Assembly (NCBI RefSeq): GCF_001808555.1
Contig: NZ_KV793784.1
Coordinates: forward strand, 35,954-99,887
Source: Porphyromonas sp. HMSC065F10
Lineage (GTDB): Bacteria; Bacteroidota; Bacteroidia; Bacteroidales; Porphyromonadaceae
Length of the DNA stretch: 63,934 bases
Reading direction: 5' to 3'
Both the position numbers and the translations under genes were made by a program. Under the pieces are notes generated by a model that saw only the letters and a program-made list of their open reading frames with translations, had not been told where the DNA came from and did no database searches. Below, piece after piece: positions 51,215-62,148 of the stretch; the stretch's first letter is position 1, and the number at the start of each line of letters is the position of its first letter.

Positions 51215-52309
51215 CTATTTTTCACTGTCCTTCTCCGTCTGATCGATGATCAGGTCGACATAGACCGGGTAGTGGTCGCTGAATCCACCGGTATAGTGTG
51301 TCCCCTGGAAGCTTCGTCTCGGTCGGTGACGTTGGTCCTGGAGGTAGTCCGGTGCATAGATCTCCATCGACTGACCTCTCACCCTGATGGCGCCTGCCTC
51401 GTCAAGGAGCGTTCCGGAGACGATGATCTGGTCCGGTAGCCAATACTGTTTTGCGAAGTAGTGTGACCCCTTCCCCTCCTCCTCTTTAGGGGAGGCGAGG
51501 TTGTAGAGCTGGTGCGGTCGGATCTCTGACGGCTCGTCTCCGGGAGGGATCGCTTGGAGCCCCATGGTGAGAGCGGTATTGTGCGGGGCGTCGTTGAAGT
51601 CACCCATGATCAGTACTCTGGCATCCGGCCGCTTGTCAAAGAGGTCTTGTATCACTCGGTAGAGCTTGGCACAGACTCGCTCTCTGTCCGGAGAGGTGGA
51701 GCGCACCCCACCTCTCCGGCTCGGCAGGTGGACGACGAATACGTCAAGGAGCGCCCCGCTATGCCTTTGCTCAAGCGTCACCCAAAGCGTATTGCGCCCG
51801 CTACCGGAGCGCTCGCGCTTTGTCCTCGGGTCGCACCGGAGGGGGTAGCTGAGCAGATCCCCGTAGTGAGGGATCTCATGGGCGTCTACGCGGCGAAAGA
51901 CCTTAGGGTCCCACAGGAGCGCCACGTCAATCCCTCTCGGATCCGCCCCACGGCTGACAGACATCCTGTAGTCCATCCGCCGGAGAGGCTTGGCATCGGT
52001 TAGGTCGCGTATCACCTGGACGTTCTCGATCTCGATGAGACCGATGAGAGCAGGGTAGTCCCACTCCCCTATGCGAGAGAGGGTGCGGGAGATACTCTCC
52101 ACCTTACTCTGGTACCGCCCCTTCGTCCAGTGGTATGCTCCACCGGGGAGGAAGTCCCGATCGTCTGTCTCGGGGTCATCGATAGTGTCGAAGAGGTTCT
52201 CCACATTATACGAGACCACCCTCCGCCGGATCACCTGCTCACTCTCCTGTCCCATACCGGTCAGTGTGGCAATGAGGGTGAGAAGGAGGAGTGCGAGACG
52301 CCGTGACAT
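51215..52309 (-). CDS. exported endonuclease/exonuclease/phosphatase-fold protein
   Basis: 364 residues with a signal peptide (SRRLALLLLTLIATLTGMG). EEP-fold motifs in order: SYNVENLFDTIDD, LIGLIEIENVQVI, FVVHLPSRRGG, VLIMGDFNDAP and FSDHYPVYVDL, with the catalytic Asn, Glu, Asp and His visible. Likely a secreted or periplasmic nuclease or phosphodiesterase; the substrate cannot be read. It lies 12 bp after pepD and is probably co-transcribed with it. Confidence 0.87.
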   Translation of the reverse strand: MSRRLALLLLTLIATLTGMGQESEQVIRRRVVSYNVENLFDTIDDPETDDRDFLPGGAYHWTKGRYQSKVESISRTLSRIGEWDYPALIGLIEIENVQVIRDLTDAKPLRRMDYRMSVSRGADPRGIDVALLWDPKVFRRVDAHEIPHYGDLLSYPLRCDPRTKRERSGSGRNTLWVTLEQRHSGALLDVFVVHLPSRRGGVRSTSPDRERVCAKLYRVIQDLFDKRPDARVLIMGDFNDAPHNTALTMGLQAIPPGDEPSEIRPHQLYNLASPKEEEGKGSHYFAKQYWLPDQIIVSGTLLDEAGAIRVRGQSMEIYAPDYLQDQRHRPRRSFQGTHYTGGFSDHYPVYVDLIIDQTEKDSEK

Positions 52310-52321
52310 GGCATCACCGGC

Positions 52322-53800
52322 TTACTTGCCTGCCTTGGGGGCGCGCTTAAGGATGTCGAGGATGTAGTCCCAAAACTTCCCTACAGATGCCACCTCCAGA
52401 CGCTCGGCCGGTGAGTGGACATAGAGCATCGTCGGTCCCACGGAGATCATATCAAGCTCCGGCCGTTTTTGGCGGAAGAGACCGCACTCCAATCCGGCGT
52501 GGATGGCGTACACCTTGGGATCCGTGTCGTAGAGGGCTCGGTAGCTCTCGCAGGCAATCTTGAGGATCTGGGAGTCGGTATTTGGCTCCCAGCCGGGGTA
52601 GGGACTGTGCTCGTAGACACCTGCTCCGATAGCCTCAAAGGTAGCACGCACCATATCGCCCACCATGTCAATCTGAGAGTCGATCGAGCTTCGCTGGCTG
52701 GTGACTACCATCAGAGCGTCCTCCTCGTCCTCATTCCGCATCTTCACGGAGGCGAGATTGGTCGATGTCTGTACCAGCCCATCGATCTCGCGACTCATCT
52801 CGATCACGCCGTGAGGGCAGGCGACGAGAGCAAAGATCAGGTCATTAGCCGTGTCGGTGTCAATGCAGTAGTCCGGCGTCTCCACCGTATCCAGCTCGAC
52901 CTTCAGCCCCGGCTCCATCACCTTATACTCGTCCTGCAGGTGGGAGCGGAAGACGTTGACAAAAGCGGCCAGAGCATCCCGATCCTCAGGTGCCACACCG
53001 ATGACGGCATGTGCCTCGCGGGGAATGGCATTATCAAGGTTGCCCCCCTTGATGGAGGCGAGGACATACTCCACCTCGTTGCCGAGACGGAAGAGAAGTC
53101 GGGCCAGCAGCTTCACCGCATTGGCATACCCCTTATCGATCTCGCTCCCTGAGTGTCCACCGTGGAGACCGCGAACCTCTATCCGGGCGTAGTGCAGCTC
53201 CGGGTAGGCGTAGGCACGCTCATACTCCAGCTCGGCTACCGTGTCCTTACCTCCGGAGCAGCCGATGCAGATCTCGCCCTCCTCCTCGCTGTCGAGATTA
53301 ATCAAGATCTTGCTCTCTATGAAGTCGGGTGCCATCTCCATGGCTCCCGTAAGTCCGGTTTCCTCATCGCGGGTGAAGAGGCACTCAATTGGACCATGCT
53401 CGATCGAGTCGGAGGCGAGGATCGCGAGGCAGACCGCATCACCGATCCCGTCGTCAGCACCCAGCGTCGTGCCGCGGGCGTGTACCCAGCCATCCTCTAC
53501 ATAAGTCTGGATGGCGTCGGTCTCGAAGTTGAAGTCCACATCCTTATCCTTCTCGCACACCATATCCATATGGCACTGGAGGGCGATGCTCTCCCGGTCC
53601 TCGTAGCCCGGAGTGGCGCCCTTACGTATCAGGACGTTGCCCGCGTGATCCACCTCGCACGCCAGCCCTTGCTCCTTGGCAAAGTCCTGCAGGTAGGCGA
53701 TCATCTTCTCCTCCTTCTTGGAGGGGCGGGGGATACGGGTGATTTGGTCGAAGTAGTGAAAGACCTCCTTCGGTTGCTGATCGATGACTTTATCGCTCAT
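52322..53800 (-). CDS. pepD: aminoacyl-histidine dipeptidase
   Basis: 492 residues, M20 metallopeptidase of the PepD type. Metal-site motifs: LQCHMDMVCEK, TLGADDGIGDAV, FTRDEETGLTGAMEM (catalytic Glu-Glu), LINLDSEEEGEICIGCSGG, and the C-terminal IHAGLECGLF. Hydrolyses Xaa-His and other dipeptides in the cytoplasm, in keeping with amino-acid-based metabolism. The dimerisation (lid) domain occupies about 200-380. First gene of a two-gene unit with the EEP-fold gene. Confidence 0.96.
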   Translation of the reverse strand: MSDKVIDQQPKEVFHYFDQITRIPRPSKKEEKMIAYLQDFAKEQGLACEVDHAGNVLIRKGATPGYEDRESIALQCHMDMVCEKDKDVDFNFETDAIQTYVEDGWVHARGTTLGADDGIGDAVCLAILASDSIEHGPIECLFTRDEETGLTGAMEMAPDFIESKILINLDSEEEGEICIGCSGGKDTVAELEYERAYAYPELHYARIEVRGLHGGHSGSEIDKGYANAVKLLARLLFRLGNEVEYVLASIKGGNLDNAIPREAHAVIGVAPEDRDALAAFVNVFRSHLQDEYKVMEPGLKVELDTVETPDYCIDTDTANDLIFALVACPHGVIEMSREIDGLVQTSTNLASVKMRNEDEEDALMVVTSQRSSIDSQIDMVGDMVRATFEAIGAGVYEHSPYPGWEPNTDSQILKIACESYRALYDTDPKVYAIHAGLECGLFRQKRPELDMISVGPTMLYVHSPAERLEVASVGKFWDYILDILKRAPKAGK

Positions 53801-53894
53801 GGTAGTTCAGTGGTAGTTATTGGTTTTTTATGTTTCCGTAAAGATACCAATTTCTGCTTACCCATAGGCATGATCCCTGCGTGGGAAGTGTATG

Positions 53895-53934
53895 AAAAAA
53901 AGCTCCCACCGAAGCACATGTCACCGGTGGGAGC
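53895..53934 (-). terminator. terminator of the sus operon
   Basis: Perfect 10-bp stem gctcccaccg / cggtgggagc (53902-53911 with 53925-53934), followed on the minus strand by seven Ts, about 35 bp after the susE stop. Confidence 0.93.
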
Positions 53935-53967
53935 AAACCTATCAAAATCTTTCTTACTGTGTCGAGG

Positions 53968-55155
53968 TTACTTGTCGAGCTTCTGGAAGAAGTAGTTGCC
54001 GGTGAGGTCGTTGAAGTAGACGTTGTACTTCCCTGCCTCCTTGGCGGTCACCTTCCAATTCTCTCCACCGCTGACAATGCCAAAGTCGGTGGGGAATTGA
54101 TCCTTCTCTTGACCACCCCAGCTTTTGGCCCAAGCGGCATTGGCGCGGAGCTTAAAGTCGCCCTCCTTCAGCACGATCTCTCTACCGATCCAGAGGTGTG
54201 GCTCGGTCTTGGACTGCTCGAGGAAGAGGTCGTGATCCCAGTCGATACCGGCGGTACCGATGATACCGATCTTGTCGAAGGTCGGCTTGGACGAGACGTC
54301 GATGGACGTAAAGCTGATGGTCGCCTGAGCGGGATCGAGCTTGCCCCTATTGACTGTGAAGGTAACGTGGTAGTACCCGGCTGCTGACCCGGCGGGGAGC
54401 TTAATATCGTCACCGTTCATATCGAGCTTGCCGTCCTTTAGACCCAAGATATTTTTCCACGCGCCAATGCTGGCTTCGGGGAAGATCTTGAAGGCGGCAT
54501 CCGCCTTGAGGTAGCCGTAGTAGTGGTAGGCCAGGGCGTTGTTGTCGTCGGCAAAGAGGAGGTGATCGTTGTTTTTCTCCTTCCACACAGGCGCGCCATC
54601 TCTGCCGCTGAGGTTCCCCACGAGGAAGTAGAGGTCAGGTCGGGAAGTGGCGAAGAATGGGGTGATCGTTAGCTCCAGTGGTGCCGAGGTGGTCTTATAG
54701 GTCTCGAGGGCGTGGTCGTTGCCCTTGTCGGCCAGAGGAAGTGCCTCCACCGTAACGGAGACCTTGCCCGGAGTGTCGCCCTCCATCTCCAGCTCGGTGA
54801 CGAGCCGCTTATTGAGCTCCTGGAGCGGGAGGGAGATCTGACGTGTGCCGGCGGGTACCGGGATGTCAAGTCGCTTGTCGCTACCCTCGCGGGAGAGGAT
54901 GACGGTGTAGGTCGCAGGGATCTTATCGCCGTACTTGGCGGCGCTCCAGCTTAGATCGAGCGTGCCGCTGCTCTCAGGGGTGATCGTCAGCTCTGAGGAG
55001 GCGGGCTGATCGAGCACGGCGGGAGACTTGGAGGAGAGGACGGCATCGAAGCTCTCCATCGGATCCTCGGTGCTACATCCCGCCACGAGGGAGAGGATGA
55101 GGGCGACGAGAGTCGCAGATGCCAAGTGATATATTCTATTCATGGTCTGAGTCAT
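53968..55155 (-). CDS. susE: SusE-type starch-binding outer-membrane lipoprotein
   Basis: 395 residues. Lipoprotein signal ending LVAGC with the lipidated Cys27; alternative start at ATG 55143 gives the same signal. An N-terminal SusE-like immunoglobulin domain (SSELTITPESSGTLDLSWSAAKYGDKIPATYTVIL) is followed by two carbohydrate-binding-like repeats (DLYFLVGNLSGRDGAPVWKEKNNDHLLF; FDKIGIIGTAGIDWDHDLFL ... GDFKLRANAAWAKSWGG). Length is close to B. thetaiotaomicron SusE. Holds starch oligosaccharides at the surface for SusCD. The ATG at 55155 overlaps the susD stop (ATGA). Last gene of the operon, with a terminator after it. Confidence 0.9.
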   Translation of the reverse strand: MTQTMNRIYHLASATLVALILSLVAGCSTEDPMESFDAVLSSKSPAVLDQPASSELTITPESSGTLDLSWSAAKYGDKIPATYTVILSREGSDKRLDIPVPAGTRQISLPLQELNKRLVTELEMEGDTPGKVSVTVEALPLADKGNDHALETYKTTSAPLELTITPFFATSRPDLYFLVGNLSGRDGAPVWKEKNNDHLLFADDNNALAYHYYGYLKADAAFKIFPEASIGAWKNILGLKDGKLDMNGDDIKLPAGSAAGYYHVTFTVNRGKLDPAQATISFTSIDVSSKPTFDKIGIIGTAGIDWDHDLFLEQSKTEPHLWIGREIVLKEGDFKLRANAAWAKSWGGQEKDQFPTDFGIVSGGENWKVTAKEAGKYNVYFNDLTGNYFFQKLDK

Positions 55156-56684
55156 TTGCTTTGGGGACGAAGGTTAGGATTGGCGAGCGCATCAGAGGCG
55201 GGGATGGGGTAGAGCAGCCTGTCGGCAGTCATCGCTGCACCGGAGGCTTTTCCACCCTTCCACTCCCAGAGATAGCTGCCAGAGGTGAAGAGCCCGAAGC
55301 GGATCAGGTCGGTACGACGATGTCCCTCCCAGTAGAGCTCTCGCCCGCGCTCGTCGATGATCTGCGATAGCTCGAGGCTACCTGCAGGCGCGATGCCGGC
55401 GCGGCTGCGGATCTGATTGAGATAGTCCAGTCCCTTGCCCTTGTCGGCAGCTCCACGTGCAGCACACTCGGCATAGATGAGGTACATCTCAGCGAGACGG
55501 AAGAGGGGGAAGTCCATATCGCAGTAGTCGGGATGGCTGCCCGGCTTGCCGTCGCTGGTGACGTTGGTGTACTTATAGACGTGGACCCCTTGGTTGAAGT
55601 CGCTGAGCTTCTCGATGGTGTCGGTCGACTTGAGCAGCAGATTGCGACTGTCAGTCGATCCAAAGAGCTTGGCAAAGGTCGGTGTGGCGCGATTGCCACC
55701 CCACAGGCTATTGGTACCGAGAATGGGGAGGAGACCTTTCTCCTTCAGCAAATCACGCATATCCTTGTTGTAGGAGGCTCCGACAAGGAAGGTGGCAGAG
55801 CCGTAGCTATGAGCGTTTTGTCCATCAGACACGATGGAGAGGATGATCTCATCGGTGTACTTGTGGTTGTCCGCCCCAAAAAGCTCTCTGTATTTCCCAT
55901 GCAGTTTGTACCCCGCGGCGATGACCTTCTCAGCATACTCTGCCGCCTCAGCATAGTGCTGAGTGCCGGTGTAGACCTCTGCATTGAGGTAAACACGAGC
56001 GAGTAGCGCCTGTGCTGCGGCTTGGTCGGCACGGCCGTACTCCTGCTGGCGTGCGGGCTTGAGGAGTGGCTCTATGGCCTTTAGCTCCGAGACAATGAAG
56101 TCATAGAGGTCCTTGCGGGCGATCTTCTCGGGCGCCGTCTTCCCGGTCGGTGTCGTTTCCGTGACGAAGGGGACATCCCCAAAGAGGTCCATCAGCACCC
56201 AGTACTGATAGGCACGGATGAAGCGAGCCTCCGCTTTCATCTGCTCCTTTTCCTCAGACTTGATGGGGGATTTGTCCACATTGGACAAAAACTCACTGGC
56301 ATACTTGATCTGAATGATGGAGCGGTAGTAAGCTCCGGCGATGAAGACGGTGGTGGCATCCCAGGTGCCATCGCTCAGCCCCTTGACTGCCGCATCGTTC
56401 CAGGCACACTTGACCTCGTCCGTCGGAAGCTCCTGTAGGTTGAAGAATGCTCTGGTAAAGCCTGTGAACCCGTCGTCGATGTCGGCGACATCGCCCTCTG
56501 TGAGCGCCCAGGCGCCATAGACCTTGGCAAAAGCCTGTCTAGTGCCCAGCTCTGTGGAGTAGACTTTGGGTCCGGTGACATCATTGGTAGGCAGCCGGTC
56601 GAGATCACGGACGCAGGAGGCGAGGAGTAGCCCTGTGAGTAGGGTCGAGATGAGTATGGTAGTAGTCTTCATAATCTTTTTCAT
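55152..56684 (-). CDS. susD: SusD/RagB-family nutrient-binding outer-membrane lipoprotein
   Basis: 510 residues. Lipobox LLLASC with Cys24. SusD features: RDLDRLPTNDVTGPKVY at the mature N-terminus, TPR-like helices (EQMKAEARFIRAYQYWVLMDLFGDVPFVTE, YGRADQAAAQALLARVYLNAEVY), and the C-terminal FPLFRLAEMYLIYAECAARG, DERGRELYWEGHRRTDLIRFG and LYPIPASDALANPNLRPQ. Acts as the lid of the SusC transporter at the outer membrane. It lies 3 bp after susC. The starch assignment comes from the neighbouring GH97 and SusR-type genes. Confidence 0.96.
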   Translation of the reverse strand: MKKIMKTTTILISTLLTGLLLASCVRDLDRLPTNDVTGPKVYSTELGTRQAFAKVYGAWALTEGDVADIDDGFTGFTRAFFNLQELPTDEVKCAWNDAAVKGLSDGTWDATTVFIAGAYYRSIIQIKYASEFLSNVDKSPIKSEEKEQMKAEARFIRAYQYWVLMDLFGDVPFVTETTPTGKTAPEKIARKDLYDFIVSELKAIEPLLKPARQQEYGRADQAAAQALLARVYLNAEVYTGTQHYAEAAEYAEKVIAAGYKLHGKYRELFGADNHKYTDEIILSIVSDGQNAHSYGSATFLVGASYNKDMRDLLKEKGLLPILGTNSLWGGNRATPTFAKLFGSTDSRNLLLKSTDTIEKLSDFNQGVHVYKYTNVTSDGKPGSHPDYCDMDFPLFRLAEMYLIYAECAARGAADKGKGLDYLNQIRSRAGIAPAGSLELSQIIDERGRELYWEGHRRTDLIRFGLFTSGSYLWEWKGGKASGAAMTADRLLYPIPASDALANPNLRPQSK

Positions 56685-56687
56685 AAC

Positions 56688-59600
56688 TTAAAAGGTGAGA
56701 CCCAGACTAAGAGAGTAGGTGCGGGGGATGGGGTAGAACTGGTGGTCGATCCCACCGGAGACCTCGGGGTCAATGCCCTTGTACGAAGTGAGGGTAAAGA
56801 CATTCTGTACCGTCGCTCCGAGGTTGATCCCTACAGTGTCGTGGAAGAGGCGACCGAAGTCGTAGCTGAGGGTCAGATTATCCATCTTGAGGAACGAGGC
56901 ATCTCGGACGTAGTAGTCGGAGAGATAGTGGTAGTTGACAAACCCGGATGCGCTGTAGTCGTGCGTCGCATTGCTGATCCACCCGAGAGGATTTTTGATC
57001 GATGTGAGTGTGCCATTGTCGCTGGAGACGTTGTCGTAGATCTTATGGCCGGTATTGGCACGCAGCGAGGTGGAGAGGGTGAGCCCCTTGTACCGGAGGG
57101 AGGTGCTGAGACCGAAGAGGAAGTCCGGTGCCGGCTTGCCACAGTGGTACTTATCGTAGTTATCGATCTTACCATCGCCATTGAGGTCAGCAAATACACC
57201 CTCTATAGGCTTTCCTTTTGCATCATAGACCTGCTTGTAGACAAAGAAGGAATAGGGCTCGTAGCCCACGGAGTGGATCTGGACATTCTGACCGGTACCA
57301 CCACTGATACCGCCCACTTCTGCACCCAGATAGGTAGGATCCTCGACCTGAGTCAGTTGAGTGATCTTGGTCTGGTTGTAGGTGGCATTGAAGTTGAGCA
57401 CCCAGTTCCAGTCCTTGGTCTCGATCGGGATGTAGTTCACAGACAGCTCGGCACCCCTATTGGTCATAGAGCCGATGTTGGTGAGGAGCCTGTTGGAGAA
57501 GTTGGCTCCCGCCGGGACCGGAATCGTATTGAGCAGATCCTTGGTGTGCTTGACGTAGAGGTCGATTGATCCGTAGAGGCGTCCCTTTAGGAACCCGTAG
57601 TCAAGACCGATATTGGAGGTAGCCGTCTGCTCCCACTTGATCTCGGCATCGTAGGCGGCAGGCTTGTACATATTGTACCACTTGTCGCCAAAGAGGTACT
57701 TGTGCTGATTGTCACTGAGGGAGTAGACCGACTGGTAGCTATAGTTGGCGATACCGTCCTGCTGTCCGGTCATACCGTAGCCCAGGCGGAGCTTTAGGTC
57801 GCTGATTGCGTCCACCTCCTTGAGGAAGGACTCTTCCTTGATCTTCCACGCCAGTGCCAGTGAGGGGAATACACCCCAGCGGTACTTGGGCGCAAAGCGA
57901 GAGGAGCCATCGGCACGCACGGTGGCGGTGAAAAGGTAGCGATCGAGCAGTGAATAGTTGACACGACCGTAGAAGGATACGAGGGTATTCCGCGGCAGGT
58001 CGTAGGGGAAGACCGGCTTATTGTACTCGATCCCTCCGGCTGTCTTTTCGGAGTACTTGTAGTCCTTCGTCATCCAATCCTGGTAGGAGTAGCCCGCCAT
58101 CAGGTCGAGGCTGCCCAGGATGGCCTTAGACTCGTGCTTGTAGTTGACATAAAAGTCGAGGAGCTTATTGGTCTTCTCCTGACGGTACTTTTTGTCTAGT
58201 CCACCCTTACCGACGACATTTTGGTTGGTGTACTCATTGAGCGGAGCATTCACCGGGATATAGGTTCGTCCCTGCCCCACTCCGTAGTCATAGGCAAGGT
58301 TGAGGTTCATGCTCAGTCCCTTGACGAAAGGAAGCTTGTAGGTGATCATTGAGTTGGCAATGATCCGCCCGCTGGTGCCTCGGTCGTCCTTCTCCATCAG
58401 GAGGGCAAGGGGGTTGCGAGGGGCTAGGGATCGGGGGATCACCTGACCCTTATCATTTGTGCCGGTGAGGAACCAGTAGCCGCCAAAGGGCTTGTAGATC
58501 GCCTCATTGGACATGATAGGCTGGGTCGGATCCATCCGGACAGCGCCATCTATGGCACCCTTGTCGGCGTATCGATTGCGGGTATAGGAGCCTTTCACGT
58601 TTAGGGTCACCGTGAGGTCATCGTTCAGGAAGTGAGGGGTCAGGCTCAAGTCTCCGGTGACGCGCTGCATGTGGTCGGTCTTGAGGATACCCTTCTCATC
58701 GTAGTAGCCCACAGAGACACGGTAGGGGAGCCAAGAGGTTGCCCCGCTGATGCTGACGTTGTTGTCCGTACCGAGGGCGGTCTGGTAGATTGCCTTTTGC
58801 CAGTCGGTATTTTCCTTGCCCAGCATGTCGATATACTTTTGCTCGCCACTCTTCTTCACGATTGCGCGGATCTCGTCGCCAGTATAGACGTCAACATACT
58901 TACGCGGGGTGGAGACGGAGAAGCGAGTAGAGGCCTGCACGCGTATCGGCTGACCGAGGCTACCCTTCTTGGTGGTGATGATGATCACACCATTGGAGGC
59001 ACGAGAGCCGTAGATAGCAGTGGCGGACGCGTCCTTGAGGACATTCATCGACTCGATGTCTGCAGGGTTGATGGAGCTAAGCGGACTAGGTGCACCGGGC
59101 AACGTACTACCCTCCATCGGCACCCCGTCAATCACGATGAGGGGGTTATTGGAGGCATTGAGCGAGGCACCGCCACGGATACGGATCATAGCACCTGAGC
59201 CGGGAGCGCCACCGCCTGGGACGATCTGCACGCCGGCGATCTTACCGGTGATGAGTTGGTCCGGAGTGGCGATAGCCCCCTTCTGGAAGTCCTTGCTGGA
59301 GATCGTGGTGATGGACCCGGTAAGGTCCTTCTTCTGCACCGATCCATAGCCGATCACCACCACCTCGTCAAGGAGCTCGGAGTCCTCGTGGAGGACAAGG
59401 CGAAGGGGGAAGGTCTGGTCTGCTACGGCTATCGTCTGATCGACGAAGCCGACGTAGGTAAAGGTGAGGCGATCAGACTTCTCGACCTGGATGGAGAAGT
59501 TGCCGTCCATATCGGTGATCGTCCCTTGCCCTGTCTTGTCAGTCACCCGCACGGTGACACCGGGTAGGGGAGAGCCCTCCACGTCGACCACCACGCCATA

Positions 59601-59705
59601 GGCGCGTACCGACTGGGCGAGAGCAGAGAGCGCACTCCCGCTGACCACCACCAGTAGGGCGAGTAGTCGCAGAGCCTGCTTGAGTATACTGCTATTCTTA
59701 TTCAT
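56688..59705 (-). CDS. susC: SusC/RagA-family TonB-dependent outer-membrane transporter
   Basis: 1005 residues. Signal peptide (about 1-30), a CarboxypepD_reg-like domain (about 33-115: VVVDVEGSPLPGVTVRVTDKTG), TonB-linked signature DEVVVIGYGSVQKKDLTGSIT (about 135-155), plug domain (GKIAGVQIVPGGGAPGSG, SINPADIESMNVLKDASATAIYGSRASNGVIIITTKKG) and a 22-strand barrel ending LSLGLTF with C-terminal Phe. Imports oligosaccharides together with SusD. It lies 23 bp after susB. Full length with no frameshift seen. Confidence 0.97.
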   Translation of the reverse strand: MNKNSSILKQALRLLALLVVVSGSALSALAQSVRAYGVVVDVEGSPLPGVTVRVTDKTGQGTITDMDGNFSIQVEKSDRLTFTYVGFVDQTIAVADQTFPLRLVLHEDSELLDEVVVIGYGSVQKKDLTGSITTISSKDFQKGAIATPDQLITGKIAGVQIVPGGGAPGSGAMIRIRGGASLNASNNPLIVIDGVPMEGSTLPGAPSPLSSINPADIESMNVLKDASATAIYGSRASNGVIIITTKKGSLGQPIRVQASTRFSVSTPRKYVDVYTGDEIRAIVKKSGEQKYIDMLGKENTDWQKAIYQTALGTDNNVSISGATSWLPYRVSVGYYDEKGILKTDHMQRVTGDLSLTPHFLNDDLTVTLNVKGSYTRNRYADKGAIDGAVRMDPTQPIMSNEAIYKPFGGYWFLTGTNDKGQVIPRSLAPRNPLALLMEKDDRGTSGRIIANSMITYKLPFVKGLSMNLNLAYDYGVGQGRTYIPVNAPLNEYTNQNVVGKGGLDKKYRQEKTNKLLDFYVNYKHESKAILGSLDLMAGYSYQDWMTKDYKYSEKTAGGIEYNKPVFPYDLPRNTLVSFYGRVNYSLLDRYLFTATVRADGSSRFAPKYRWGVFPSLALAWKIKEESFLKEVDAISDLKLRLGYGMTGQQDGIANYSYQSVYSLSDNQHKYLFGDKWYNMYKPAAYDAEIKWEQTATSNIGLDYGFLKGRLYGSIDLYVKHTKDLLNTIPVPAGANFSNRLLTNIGSMTNRGAELSVNYIPIETKDWNWVLNFNATYNQTKITQLTQVEDPTYLGAEVGGISGGTGQNVQIHSVGYEPYSFFVYKQVYDAKGKPIEGVFADLNGDGKIDNYDKYHCGKPAPDFLFGLSTSLRYKGLTLSTSLRANTGHKIYDNVSSDNGTLTSIKNPLGWISNATHDYSASGFVNYHYLSDYYVRDASFLKMDNLTLSYDFGRLFHDTVGINLGATVQNVFTLTSYKGIDPEVSGGIDHQFYPIPRTYSLSLGLTF

Positions 59706-59728
59706 ACTAAGATATGGGATTAAGGGAT

Positions 59729-61861
<2,133 letters not shown>

Positions 61862-61987
61862 TTATATTATAGGGTTTCGAAAAATGTGATCGAGGATAAT
61901 GGGTCGCTCCGAAGGGTTAGGACGGAGTGGGCGCCATTAATTTCTGATACAAAAGTCACCCCTTCGGGACAGTTTGCCAAGCAACCA

Positions 61988-62079
61988 CAAAAGTATATAA
62001 GGGTATATCAGTTGATTGAGGTCGTAGGGTGCAGATTATTAGGTAACTAATTAATTTTCGTAACCTATAAATATAACCT
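61988..62079 (-). promoter_or_regulatory. putative sus operon promoter and upstream operator repeats
   Basis: Minus-strand -7-like box TACTTTTG at 61988-61995, without a -33 TTG, consistent with an activated promoter. About 45-90 bp upstream of it are three direct copies of a [GA]TAAC-type motif (plus strand gtaacta 62043, gtaacct 62060, ataacct 62073). These are candidate sites for the SusR-type activator. The rest of the 293-bp gap between susR and susB has no gene. Confidence 0.4.
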
Positions 62080-62148
62080 CAATATGGTCTTTTTGGGGAG
62101 GGTCGTGGCCCTATTTTTCGCCCCCTTTGTCTTTTTTTGTCGAGGTGT

